Assembly: GCA_036897095.1 (NCBI GenBank)
Contig: JAYMSP010000011.1
Span: forward strand, 62,001-126,000
DNA from: Plantago elongata
Lineage: Eukaryota; Streptophyta; Magnoliopsida; Lamiales; Plantaginaceae
Direction: 5' to 3'
DNA: 64,000 nt
Numbering within the stretch: the stretch's first letter is position 1; the number at the start of each line of letters is the position of its first letter. The position numbers and the translations under genes were made by a program. Below, in pieces: positions 13,171 to 25,674 of the stretch. The notes beneath the pieces are model-generated. The model did not search any database. It was not told where the DNA came from and saw only the letters and a program-made list of their open reading frames with translations.

Positions 13171-15834
13171 GTGGAGTGGAACTAGTGTCACCAGCTAGAA
13201 TGTAGGACTAAATTCTTTGAATTTTTTGTGGAGTGTTTTGGGTTGACGTTACAATAGTTACACATATTTGGTATATCAGAACAGGTGATATATCACTCAG
13301 AACTGTTCAGAGCAGCCATAGCCTTGTCCAGAATGCTCCTCCATGTAAGCATGTATTGTTTGTATTTTGTAAGCATCTAGGTTCAGTTTCATTTGTTTAT
13401 ACTTGTACTGTTGTATTTGTGTTTGTTGTACTTTATGAATCGTAACACGCAATAATTATGCCACCAAAGGAAAGCATTCATGAGTTTCAAATTCACTGCA
13501 ATGGACATACATTTTATGTTTTTTTTCATCTGAAGCATCTGAACAGTCTGTTACAGAAGAGGTATTGAAGTGTCACTGTAATTCATCTAGTTTATCCTGT
13601 TCTGTTTTGAATATCTTGCTCAGTTACTCATCTAGTTTATCCTGTTCTGGAATTTCAGATAACTTCTCTTTGATTGTTCAATACTATAAACAGGAATGTT
13701 AGATTTATTGGTTTTGATAGTTTCCTAGATATAAGTAACTAACTGTAAGATATGACCAGGAAGTCAATGGTCTATATAATGTCTGTACAGTTTGCTTGGT
13801 GTGAATGTAGACTCGCTAAATTTAAAGCTTTTATGTAGATACGCTGTTTAGTTATTAGTCAAAATTGCTTTATAATTATGTTTAAATCGACTGAATGGGA
13901 GCTGGCAGTATGAGACTGAACATGTCAACAACTTTGGAATAATTAATTTTCATGAATTATCTTCACCAATTGGAGGTTAAATTAGGACTCGGTTTTCAAC
14001 CTTAAGCTCCTGTGATATAGCATGCTAGGCGACCTGGCATACATATTACTGATCCTGGCAGGTTGATTTTGTTGAAGTAGTTCTTGGAGCTTACCTTGCT
14101 TGGATGCTCTACGGCTTACCATTGGTATGTTTGGCTTCTATTTTCTAGCTCTTTTATTCGTTGGTAGTATTCATATATATATGATTAAATAAACGAGGGT
14201 ATGCCTATGTGCAGAAATGGATTGATCACCATCAAGTTGCCTTTGATTATAGAAATCTTGAGCTGTACTAGTCAGAATATTAAAGTTTTGATTGATTTCC
14301 ATGACATGTTTAAAATGTTGTTCACACTGTCTAATGTCCAAAGTTGGCTTATTGCACCAGAAGACTTTTCTCAGTCAGTATAAAACGACTTGTCAATGTG
14401 ATGACTTCCCAGCACTAAGAATTTTCAAGGCTGTAGAGGTTCTATGATGTTTCTTTTTGGAAACTGACTCTTGCAGTTTGTGTTTTGCGCTCCATCTGTT
14501 CAATAGTCGTTTCCTGATAGATTGATTAGGATTTGAAAGGCTCCAGACAAATTATGGTTCTTGTTATGATAATGTTAACTAACGCCTTGATTTTTCGAGG
14601 TGAATGGTGCTAATATTATTTACTTGTATCATAGTCTCATCTCAGAAGATATGAGATGCTCTTTTGGCTCAAACTGTAATAGTCTTGCTTGTACCAATCT
14701 ATCTCAGCATAATATGAGCCGGTCCAAATCCTGTTTTGACTTTTTTTGTTTAGGTTCAATAATGGGTTTTTGGTTAATGTCAAGGCATCTGGAATGGTGA
14801 TGTCAATTTCTAGTTTAATTCTGATATGTTAATTATATATTGTACCAATCTTATTATACTGAGGAATGTTGCTGGTGAGGCCTCAGAATGATTGTATCTT
14901 TGGTCAGATGATGCAAGCAGGAGTGGTTGATATACCAGTCAGTAGTCACTCGCCCCAAGCTATGATGCAACTTTGATATTAACATAAAAGGAAAGTTGCA
15001 GGAAAAGTATCGAAAGGTTTCGTTTCTGCAGGCCACCGAGATGAAAAGAAGTAGAATTCGAAACTGTTAGTCTGTTATAACTTATAACCACTTCATCCTT
15101 CATCAAATCTTAGTTTTATTTCCTTTAACATACCGAGCAATTATTAACGTCTCTTTTTTGACTAGTTGCCGTAGACACCTAGACAAAGATTGTTTGATCT
15201 TCTTCAAACGGAAGAGTTGAGGAACGTACGTCTCCTGCCTAATATGAGTTCCACAAGTCTATTTTTTGAACTGGAATCTGATATATACTTTATTTCTTGT
15301 CTGGTCTGTTTCATGTATAGTTGACTTTCCAAAACTGGTATCAGTTTTGGATAGAAAAAAATAAGAAAAAACCCGAAATAAATCATACATCTGTCAACCA
15401 TAAATCCACCCATTTTAATGGTTCAGAACCTGGATGTTATTTCTCCTATATTTTTGATCACATACTTGGCAAGAGTCGTGCCACCCATAAAACATCTAAT
15501 AATAAACCGATTTAAATCCGATTCAAAACCTAAAAGTTACATCCCTATTCCAAACTCTATGGTTGGGCCTTTTTAATTTTCATCCGAAAAGCTATTAGAA
15601 ACTCTGTTAATATCATATTTTATAATGGTACACGTAAACAAATGGGAAGTTAAACTGGTTCTGCATGACTTACAAGATCCGTTTTAACTTTTCATGAAGA
15701 TGTGAGCAATCACCTAGCTAGCTAGTATTGCGATGGAGCATGTAACGAATATGAAATACTTTAGCTAAATTATTCTGCAGATGACAATCAATTCAAATAA
15801 GGTGATCACAGATTCACATTCAACAAGTAGAAAA
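13171..15834. other. Intergenic region between EXO70 and the NLR
   Basis: Contains the 3' UTR of EXO70 (roughly the first 300 bases) and the 3' UTR of the convergent NLR. A 20-plus-base stretch, tcatctagtttatcctgttc, occurs twice (about 13583 and 13628). No further gene is supported. Confidence 0.5.
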
Positions 15835-18423
15835 TCACACCTTCTCAGGTTCGTACAACTCTCCGTTGACACGAACTTGAAGGCGAGTCTTTCCCAGGGA
15901 ACGCTGTTCCTCGAGTATTTTCCTTGCCCATTCCTTGACCTCTCCGGATACAATCTTCACTTCGATCATCTCCAAGGTCTGAATTCCTCCGATATCAGGG
16001 AGATCATATTCGATATCCTCGCAATATTCCATAACTAGGTGACGAAGTTGGGGGAAAGAGCTTTCAGTGGCTGACCAGTACACAATATATGGATCACTTA
16101 TATGCAAATATTGCAGACTACAGAACTGACCTTGATCAGGCAGTTCCCAAACCTTTCCATCTGCGAAGCACCACTCTACTTTGAACATTTGGAGATTGGC
16201 AAGCATTCCTATTGCATTCATGACTGTTTCAGGTACTCCACAACCATACAAGGATATCTTTTTTATGGAATCAGGGAACTTGTTGAAGAGAGACATTGTT
16301 TTGTATGGCATGTTGTAGCAACAAAGCTTTTCGAGTTTTGAGAAACAGGTTAGATCGACCTGATCACAGCTGTGAAGTGAGTTATCCTGTTTGATTCTCA
16401 ATATCCTCATGCCTGGAACTTTTCCTACGATGTGTACAAGTATAGATAGAGGTATATAAGATATACTTTGCAGATTCTCTTGCACAGCAAAACTTCTATC
16501 AGTCAGTAATGGAATATTGCTTAAGATGAAGTAAGCTGGATCAGGATAATGATACACAAAGTGTCTCAACTGTGGCAGATCGAATATTACTGCAATCGAG
16601 CCATCTTTGATATCTAGCCATCTTAACATCTGCAGATTGTTGAGCTTAGATATGCTCTCAGGCAATTCACACTCACAGAGCAAAGCAAGGTACCTCAAGT
16701 TGATTAATTGCAGTATTTCAGTTGGGAACTCATAGAACTTTTCCTCCCATAGATCCAACACACGTAAAAGTGATAGCCCAGGGCGCATATAAGCCAATAC
16801 ATCCCTTGCACCGTGGTCTGCTGTGTATAGAAATGAGCGTGTAAGTGGCGTTAGTTTCTCTAAGCCAGAATCTGTATTGTCGAATACATGAAACCTCGCA
16901 CGACGGTAGGAAAATGTATCTATTGGGAGATTGTAACTCTCCACTGGTTCGACATACAGAAAGTTCTCCTCTTCAGCCTTCCTCACACATAGGTCCCTCA
17001 AGAGATCTTGTATGATATATGCCTTTGCTTCTCCACTACTCCTGCTTGTTCGAGTGACGCAAATAAGATTCCTATCAGCAAGAATCTTCATGTACATCTC
17101 TGCAACGTCTTTATGAGTTCTATCTCCAACTGGATTTAGAAACCCCTCTGCTGCCCACAACATCATTAGTCTTCGGGCATCAATCTGATCATAAGAAGCC
17201 ATGTAGAGAAGACATGGTCTCACACTATGAGGCAAATTTGCATAACTCAAAGAGAATATCCTTGAGAACTGCTCGTCCTGAGTTGCTGTTAACGAGTTTA
17301 CACTGGCAGCAATTTGCCCCCAGAAATCTTTGTTTTGCTTGACCCCGGGCACTGTCAGGACTCCACTGATAAGTTGAATTGCGAGAGGCAGTCCTCTACA
17401 ATTGGCTGCGATAGCTTTCCCAACTTCTTCCCACTCACGAGGAAAAGGCTCATCAGAATGCACATTGTTTCGAAGAAGCTCCCAACTATCATCCTTGTCC
17501 AGAGGCTGCATCTGATGGCTCTTCAAGCCTACACTATCAGCCAGCTCATGCTCCCTACTTGTGAAGATTATTCGACTTCCAACATTGTTATCTGGAAAGG
17601 CCTTTTGTATCGCATCCCAAACCTCAATGCCCCATATATCATCTAAGACTATCAAGTATTTCCTATGGCATAAACTTTCATACAGAGTAACAGCCAGTTG
17701 TTCAGTATTTTCTTCACGAATTTCATTTCCACACTTTCCAATTATACAACGTAAAAGACTTAGCAGGAATCCCCGAAGATTATGTTTTCCTGATAGCTTA
17801 GCCCATGCACAAATGCGAAAGCGCGAGATATCAGATGCAAATTCATCGTAGAGAACACGTGCAAGAGTAGTCTTACCTGTTCCACCCCTGCCCACAATGG
17901 GGATGATCTCTAGCTTACCTGATTGCCCAAGTAGCCTCTCTCTCAACTCATTCAAGTCCTGTGTGACTCCCACAACCACCGGAGCAGCAGATTTATTTCG
18001 TACTAGTATATTCTCACACACAGCAGCATCATCCTCCATGTCTGGTTTTCCTATTCCATTCATGATTTCCATAATGTTCTCCTTTGCAGATTCAAATTCT
18101 TCAATCACTTCATGTAAGTCCGGACAGCAGATTGTGAAACTCTGACTGTCGGGACTTGACCGAATCAGGCCAGCAATGTGAGACTCCAAGATGTCCTCTG
18201 CCTTCTCCGAAGCAACCCTGATTCGACTCTCTAAAAGACTTTCCATTCTAGATCGGAGTGCAGGTTCATATTTCGAAAGTGTATTTTTCAGGAAAACGGC
18301 TTTTTCGAAGAGAGATTTGACTTGGAAGATGTAATCAGGAGGAAGAACCCAATTCTTATGGTGTTCCTCAGGGTGCAGCATCTGCTCAAGAACTTCAATC
18401 AGGAGTGTTAAACAGTAAGCCAT
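15835..18423 (-). CDS. CC-NB-LRR disease resistance protein, R1-like
   Basis: Single-exon ORF of 862 residues; intracellular immune receptor of the late-blight R1 type common in asterids. It has a helical N-terminal Rx-type region (1-150). The NB-ARC carries a P-loop GRGGTGKTT (178-186), kinase-2 LIVLDDIW (257-264), RNBS-B GSRIIFTSR (282-290), GLPL (344-347) and an RNBS-D-like CLLYMASYDQ. An irregular LRR region covers about 530-850. At the MHD site the sequence reads IQD (471-473), so the usual His is Gln. All other nucleotide-binding motifs are intact, so it looks functional. The C-terminal ~12 residues are charged. The gene stands alone in the window, with no NLR neighbours. Confidence 0.93.
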   Translation of the reverse strand: MAYCLTLLIEVLEQMLHPEEHHKNWVLPPDYIFQVKSLFEKAVFLKNTLSKYEPALRSRMESLLESRIRVASEKAEDILESHIAGLIRSSPDSQSFTICCPDLHEVIEEFESAKENIMEIMNGIGKPDMEDDAAVCENILVRNKSAAPVVVGVTQDLNELRERLLGQSGKLEIIPIVGRGGTGKTTLARVLYDEFASDISRFRICAWAKLSGKHNLRGFLLSLLRCIIGKCGNEIREENTEQLAVTLYESLCHRKYLIVLDDIWGIEVWDAIQKAFPDNNVGSRIIFTSREHELADSVGLKSHQMQPLDKDDSWELLRNNVHSDEPFPREWEEVGKAIAANCRGLPLAIQLISGVLTVPGVKQNKDFWGQIAASVNSLTATQDEQFSRIFSLSYANLPHSVRPCLLYMASYDQIDARRLMMLWAAEGFLNPVGDRTHKDVAEMYMKILADRNLICVTRTSRSSGEAKAYIIQDLLRDLCVRKAEEENFLYVEPVESYNLPIDTFSYRRARFHVFDNTDSGLEKLTPLTRSFLYTADHGARDVLAYMRPGLSLLRVLDLWEEKFYEFPTEILQLINLRYLALLCECELPESISKLNNLQMLRWLDIKDGSIAVIFDLPQLRHFVYHYPDPAYFILSNIPLLTDRSFAVQENLQSISYIPLSILVHIVGKVPGMRILRIKQDNSLHSCDQVDLTCFSKLEKLCCYNMPYKTMSLFNKFPDSIKKISLYGCGVPETVMNAIGMLANLQMFKVEWCFADGKVWELPDQGQFCSLQYLHISDPYIVYWSATESSFPQLRHLVMEYCEDIEYDLPDIGGIQTLEMIEVKIVSGEVKEWARKILEEQRSLGKTRLQVRVNGELYEPEKV

Positions 18424-19986
18424 TCAATCTCAAGGTGCCAAATCAATCTCTCAGTAAGCTTAGAGGAACAATATTTTCAAGAAAATGGAAGCCTGTTGGT
18501 ATAGTCAATAGCCAGATTGGGAACAAAAAGTTCTTGGATGAAACACCATATTCTAAAATACTAGCCTGTAAACTACAGTAGTATAATACTACAAATGAAG
18601 GTTCGTGGAATAAGTCCACAAGACTAAACATAAATCGAGCACGTATCCTAAAACACGGTCCTAATTTAGAGACGGAACCTGTCACTTTCGATTGAAATTC
18701 TAACCGAAAAAAGTAACATGAATTGATATAACAAATGAAAAACAACAAATCTACGATATTAATGATTGATCGATTCAATTATTTTTTTATGAATTTAAAT
18801 AAATTCAGTGAAATCGTGTAAAAATCCGACGAAATCCTTGAAATTCGACGGAGATGATTCTCCCAAAACGTTGCCGGAGGAGGCGGCCCCGCCAAAATGT
18901 CGCGAGTGAGAGAGAGAGAGAGAGAGAAATACTATGATTCCGATTAAATCCATATGGTCTCAAATTAAAACTCTATGATATCAAACAGCGAGAGGGCTCG
19001 TAAGTGGATCCCAAAAAAAACGATACTGACCCTAATTCGTAAAAAGATCTGCAAAAAATACATATTTAATGACAAATTGCAAAATAATCCGGTTTCTAGT
19101 TAAATTAACTAAAAACCGTTTCTCTTGAGACTTTGTGATTTCTTTCATATTATATAGTTAAATTAACTAAAGATCGTTTCTCTTGAGACTTTGTAATTTT
19201 TTTATATTATATTTAACAAACCAATTATCTTATCAAATGATGATTTACTAAACACATAAGAATCATTAACTTATCAGTTACCAGCTATCCGAGCTATCCG
19301 TTAGTTCTCATGCAGAGGGGCTAAGTAAACGTACTGTGCCATGATACCGACTACCAAATAAATGTATGACATCTGGGCTACGGACATATGCACAACTCGT
19401 TGGGGCTAGGCGGCTAGCAGTTTCAACTTTCAACACTATAGTTACTTAAGCAGCAAGACGAGTTCAACAAGGATAATATAGTGCAGGTTTAATGCACTTG
19501 CTAATATAACCAGATATTGTGTTTCAATAAACACATTGCTTCAATAACGATACCCAACAAACTATTACCGCACAAGCGGCAAGCTCATCTCATATAACCA
19601 AATCGTGTTCAACCAACAGCATCTATGACTCTGAGTTAAAATGCTTTTAGTTCCATAAAAAATCAAAGAAATTGTACAACAAACCTACAAGATGAAGATA
19701 TAAGTTTGTGCCAAGTGACAATAGGAACAAGTTCTACTTCAGTACTACAACAGTGAGGTAAAAAGACAACTATAATGTTAAAGTACACAACAAAAATATA
19801 AGATGGACAAAAAGCCAAGAGACGGAAAACAAATGAAATAACACAAGAAATGTCTACCTGTCCAGCACATTCTTGTTTCTGCATTCTTTCCCCCCCATGT
19901 AAATTTGTAAGCTCTACAGGATAATAATGTAGTAAAAGGTATTCTAACAATGCCACTGCTACAGCTCTATAACATTAATGTCACGT
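18424..19986. other. NLR upstream region and 3' UTR of the TMEM87-like gene
   Basis: No coding gene supported. Holds a GA microsatellite and a ~60-bp imperfect duplication at about 19090-19200 (repeated word gtttctcttgagactttgt). The last few hundred bases are probably the 3' UTR of the minus-strand gene that starts at 23649. Confidence 0.5.
18909..18928. repeat. (GA)n microsatellite
   Basis: About 20 bases of GA repeats upstream of the NLR, possibly in its promoter or leader. Confidence 0.9.
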
Positions 19987-22900
19987 TTAAGCAGTTTTTT
20001 CTTCTTCACCATGGGATAAACCATCGTCACTCTTGACTGATCTGAGTTCCAGACCCCTTACATCCTTTGAGGGCAGAGGGGATGGTTTTATGAGCGTCAA
20101 AGTCTCATCCTTGTCAAATTCACCAGCGTCCTCGGAAGAGTATGCATATCTGATGGACATTATTAAATAATAATCAACCATGTTTTTAAGAATTCCAATG
20201 CAAATTTATGTATACAAATCAATCAAGAAACGTGTAACTACTGTTGCCCCTATTGTGATCCATTCTATACCCAGTTATTGACTAACAGCATAACCAAAGT
20301 CAGACTTGGACCGGACCCAATTACGTGTGTTTCCAACGGTGTTAATTTTGATGCAAAGATTTCTCATAAACCTAAGTTGGCCGAAGAACATGCAGAAATT
20401 AGTCCAGCCTCTACTATATAACCTTATAATAAGACCCCCTCCCATTAATTAGCCCTGTATTCTAAATATTAAACACGTGCATTTTGCAGCTTTCTCTTTT
20501 TCTTCTTTCTGTCCCTGAAGCATTTATGAACACTCATATTCCAATAACTGTCTTACTGATTTTCTCTGAACCTTAGTGCTTCGTAAAAATTAAAACCTCA
20601 AGCTATTGCAAACAATAAATAAAGCCTAGAATACTAGTTCAAATTATCAAGGTCGTAGTGTGCCACTCAAGGATCAGTATGACTTTCGTAAGACATATCT
20701 CTACACGTCACACGACCCAGATATTCATATTCTACTGTGAGATTCTGCCGAAGGAATTTGACTTTATAGTAGAAATGGAGTTGGATCTGTATTGTGCAAC
20801 AGTTTTGATTCTTTCAGTATTTTTTTACCATAATTGTTGCATATCTGGATTAGTAAAACCAAAATTCTTGTCTTATTCATTCTGTTTCATGGATTGGACG
20901 GCAGAAATTAAGGTAAGAAATAATGCATTATACTATAAAAAGGATTATTACCGCATTGAGTTCTGAGATGGGGCCCAAAGTGCGCAAATGACGCACAGGA
21001 GAGAGAAAGACAGTAGATGCCAGAAAGCAGGAATGATCCATGCGTTCTGCCATAGCTCGTTGTATATGTCATTTGACTTGAAATACAGCTGCATAATTCG
21101 ACAAAGCATGTCACAACATTAGAAGAGTATGAAACAAGATAAAGCTATTATTCATTGCCATTTCATCATGCCAATTTCTCTCTCAAGGTCATATTGTCCG
21201 ACCAAATGACATCATACATTACCTTAGGAACTTCTCTATAACATAATAGCCATTACTAACCATCTTTAAAATATCTCTTAAAGGCTTAGTTGTATTTGTT
21301 GTTGCAATTCAATGACAATTTACAGAAACAAGTTCAGATGTACAAAAACATTTGGTGTTGACATTAAAACGTGGTATGCATCCGTTATTAACAGAAATTA
21401 AATAAAATGATGGGCAGAGAATATAAAAAAGTAAGCTGCCAGCATTACCTCATAGCAAATCCAGCCAACAGACACTATCACAGCAATCGCCAATGCATTT
21501 GTGAACTTCCGGTAAACATCTAATTTGGCAAGCATCCTTCTAGCCTGTCAGTTACATCAAGACCCGGATAAAAAAATAGGACATTTACTCTAAAAGCAAG
21601 GATTTGAATTTTCAATGAAATTAATCAAGGTTAGTCTCTAACATGATAAACAAAAAAAGCATCTTCATGATCATTGAATATTAATTTAGATAGCATACAA
21701 TGCAGAAGTAAATGCCCGTGACTGTCAAATTTTCCCGTAATTTGTGTCTGAACTAATCATATATGGCTTCAACTACGGACAAAGACCACCAGCAATAATT
21801 AATAGAGTACAATTTTCAAATAAAATCACTTGTCGAATCTGTATGTAATAGGAACGAATATCAATATAGATGCCTAAAAATTTAGAAACACAGTGACCTG
21901 GCATTCAGATGACAATTTAAATCGACGCGCATGACATGAGAAATAAGTACCTGAAGCTTATTTAAAGTTGTGGAAAGGGATGTAAAAATCCAAAGAATGA
22001 AGAAAGCATCCAATATTGCCACAGGAAGCACGAAAAACAGCCTGGCATTTCCAGACAGGTCACTAATAGCACCAACATTTTCCATCAGCTCGAGAACTTC
22101 GGAGGCAACAAAGAAAGTCCCTCCAAGTAAAAGAACTTTTGAAGTGAGGCCACCTAAGGTAGGCCTGACAACACCGAAGCCCATAGCAACAATAAGTATG
22201 ATCAACCGTGATACGGTACGTTTAACAGATCCGAAAGTGACTGCCCAAACAGTTATACCAGTCGGTCTCACTCCAGTTTCATTGAATTCCGCATAGTCAA
22301 AGTACCAAAAGGCCATCTCCAACATCCCCAACGTAATAACAAGTGTAATGCAATTTTGCAGTGGGAGAACTTCCCTCCAGAATCTCGCATACTGTGAAAA
22401 CCAGAACAGTCCAAGCACAACAAACGCAAGAGACAGCAATGCATAGAATTTCATGAGTGGTGCCATTCTACCAGGTAGGTAACCAGAAGGATTTTTCCAC
22501 ACTGTCTTCCCATCGATAAAAACGTCTTTTAGTTGTGGATCACAATGAATGAAATACAGGTTATACATTCCAGTTTTTGTTATTTGAATCGATCTAGGCT
22601 GCAGAATTGCCTCTGTCATATCCATTTCAAACGACGCACCAAATATCTGAGGCCAACCTGGATTGCTAGTTGACGGGCGGTGAATGATCTGTCCTTGCTT
22701 GCAGACTCCAAGTTTTGCAAGATCTGCAGAGCAGCAAACAGCTCTTTGACCTCCATAAGCAGAACCACCAATCGTCTCTCTATCATCTACCTCAAACACT
22801 ACAGCATGAACCGACTCTGATGTAAAATTAGAAAACTCCAATGGTCTCCGGAATATAATCTTTTCAAATCTGAAATTTCAAAATACAACAATATCAGATA

Positions 22901-23649
22901 CTGCTCAGATCTTCACAAGCCCCTTTCATAACCACCGCTCCAAACTCCGAAAATTCAAATCACAGAAAATGGAGTCTCATCTTCATCTAGACACCTCAAC
23001 AGCAGTCACTTATCAGTATATATAAATGCCAAAGCACACACATTATCGATTATGCATCTCAACTCAACTATTTAACCAAACATTGGAATAGAACAATCAT
23101 GTAAGCAATATTTGAAAAACAATGCTATAATTTCTCAAAGTACACAGAAATGTAATGTACTAAAACTGGAACACTAATCCTAATGTATGATCCATACTAA
23201 GCATACTAGATAAAACTCCAATACACTACTACACACTCAACCAAATGTAGATGATGATGATCACAAGCAAACAAACAGCTCAATCACACTGATTCACACT
23301 GTAACTAAGTTAATCTTCAAACCAGATCTCTCCAGGTAACTATAGTTTACATATACGCAACATCACAATTCACAAATAGGTAGAAAACAGCGAGAAATCA
23401 CACATCTAGTAACTCAATCGAAGGTGAGAATGCAAAATTGTACCGAATAAAGGAGTCAACGGGAGAGGACTCGTTGAGGCCAGGGGCAGAAGAGTAAATG
23501 CCTTCACTTCCGCCATGGACGAAGAACGCATTGCCTTTTCCGACGAACTTCTCGCCGGAGTACTCGTGCACCGACGCATCAACGGCGGAGAGGAGTAGGA
23601 GCAGAGACGCGAGGGGTAGAAGCGTCATTGAGGAGCTCAACCGCAGCAT
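19987..23649 (-). CDS. GOST/TMEM87-type seven-transmembrane protein (lung seven-TM receptor family)
   Basis: Five exons on the minus strand: 23444-23649, 21951-22869, 21449-21544, 20952-21088 and 19987-20149. All borders are GT-AG and the frame runs through to give 506 residues. A signal peptide (about 1-26) precedes a Cys-containing luminal domain of the GOLD-like kind (about 27-205). Seven hydrophobic helices follow (about 210-455), then an acidic cytosolic tail (SSEDAGEFDKDE...). Plant members are annotated as lung seven-transmembrane receptor or TMEM87-like proteins. Animal TMEM87 and GPR107/108 relatives sit in the Golgi and act in trafficking. Signal coupling to G proteins is not established from sequence. 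A CT-rich leader lies upstream of 23649. Confidence 0.9.
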
Positions 23650-25674
23650 TGTGCGATTGAGTTGAGCAGCTCAATTCGAGTGGATCTGCTGACTGCTGTT
23701 AGAGAGAGAAAGTGAGTGAGTCAGTGAGAGAGATCTGTGCCGAATGATGATGGTGAAAAGTGGAGGAAATGAGCCAAGTGTGGTCAAGGTTCTTTTTTTA
23801 ACTCTGGTTAAGAGAAGCGAAGTAATTGTAATTGACTGCTCATTCAGCTCCAGGTAGCAATCTGCTGTAGCAAGTTATTTTCGGAACCGGTTATAAAATT
23901 TTCGGAGGTAACTTGATTTGCTCGAATACTGACGTCGGTGAAATCGTGCTTGCGTTGAGAATGAAGATAAGAAGAAGGTTTCGAAGGAAGACTTCGAGCA
24001 AGGACTTGGAAGCATGGCACCATATCATAGAAGATACGAGTTGGCGCGTATTTACAGTAGGAATGTTATAACTGACATCACCACATTTTATTTAAACACG
24101 ATTTTTAATCGCCAGACAATAGATTTACGTGCTCATTTTGTATATGAAAATGTACACGTAATAAAGTGGATCGTGATATTTATTTTACACTTTAATTATA
24201 TGAATTTATTATTGATGATTTGGTTAAAAAAGATATTATAAACACGTGTATCCATTTTGACGGAAGTTAAATAATATAAATTCTTACGACATTATTTTGT
24301 ATTGCACACAATGAATTCAATATGATTGAATATATGTTTTTCATTTTGTTGAGTTTTGATAGATGAAATCTACTGCAATTTTCATTATATATGATCTTTA
24401 AATCCAATTAAATACTCCCCACATTTTTCAATAAATGAAATTGAATGTTGATACAAACTAGGATACTACCTATTTTACAAATCACTCATAATTCATGATA
24501 CATCATAGTCATATAGCAGCGAATCTGAGATACATAACATTGAGGAATGAAGTACACTTATATAAAATTTAAATGTCATAAATGATGAAAGTGTATAAAA
24601 TAATACACAGACATGATAATACAACTCCAACATCTCAAGTTATTAAACAATGAAATGATTCCGTCTTCATTGTCACATGCGTCTTCATTGTCACATGCGT
24701 TAATGAGATCCACGAAAATACAAAAACACGAATATTATTACACTAGTAAAAAAGAAAAAAAATCTATTAGTAGAATTTCTAATAATAAAATTTAAACTCA
24801 AAAATGTATTTCATTTAAGTTCATATATTAAGCTTAGATTAATGTGGTCATTTTTATACAGTTTAACTCGATGAACTCGTAATGTTATTAAACACGATCG
24901 CATATTACATTAAGTATGAAAAATCCCAATGTCAAGGTGTCAAAGGTGAATAATCTCAAAATTGGAACAGGAAGACGTGGGTAGCACAACCGTAGACAAT
25001 CTCTCTGTCCAGAAACATAAAATATTTGCTCTGGTTGGTGAATTAATTAATACTGACGTTGTTGTTAAATAAGTCAGTGATTCTGAGTGTCGGTTCGTTG
25101 CAACAAATTAATGGATTTCGTACCAACATCTATGATCGCAACGTGCGATTTGTACCATTTGCCTTATTTTGTACTTCTACGAACACACGTCTTCTTCCTT
25201 GTGCTCTGTTTTTTGCAAGAAAAATCTAACAATATTCTTGAAACAGGTGCAGAAAAGAGAAAAAGTTACTTCAAATGGACATTTGATAGGTGCTTTAGTC
25301 TCATACAGATCAGCACCTACTAACAAGATCCAAGAATCTTCCATAAGCAAAATCACATACAAATCAAATTCACATTGCAAGTTCCACGCGCAAGTAAATC
25401 CTTTTCTTTTTCGATTGGCACATAGGACTAATGGGAGAAATCTAGTTATCTATTGTTACTCACTTGCACAGCTAAATTTGTGAATGCTACACAGGCACTG
25501 TTCCTTTTCAGAAAAGAAGATTGACACGAAACGCGAAGCAAAATGGACACGCTCCATCCAGCCAGTACATAAAATCTGAATGCTGCACTCGCGACAATAT
25601 TTGCAAATGCCACCACATGGCCTCCAAGCAAAAACGATAATTGGATGTGTGCCACATACATGTACATCAGTTGG
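23650..25674. other. Intergenic region between TMEM87-like promoter and LSM1 3' end
   Basis: Includes the GA-rich leader of the TMEM87-like gene (to about 23760) and the LSM1 3' UTR near its end. A 19-bp word (cgtcttcattgtcacatg) is duplicated at about 24662-24700. No gene supported. Confidence 0.5.

Noticed and set aside
20658-20966. 102-residue plus-strand frame near the TMEM87-like 3' exons
   Set aside because: Falls in intron sequence and partly overlaps exon 4 on the other strand; no family features.
22000-22296. Plus-strand open frame within the TMEM87-like exon 2
   Set aside because: Antisense shadow of a well-supported exon.
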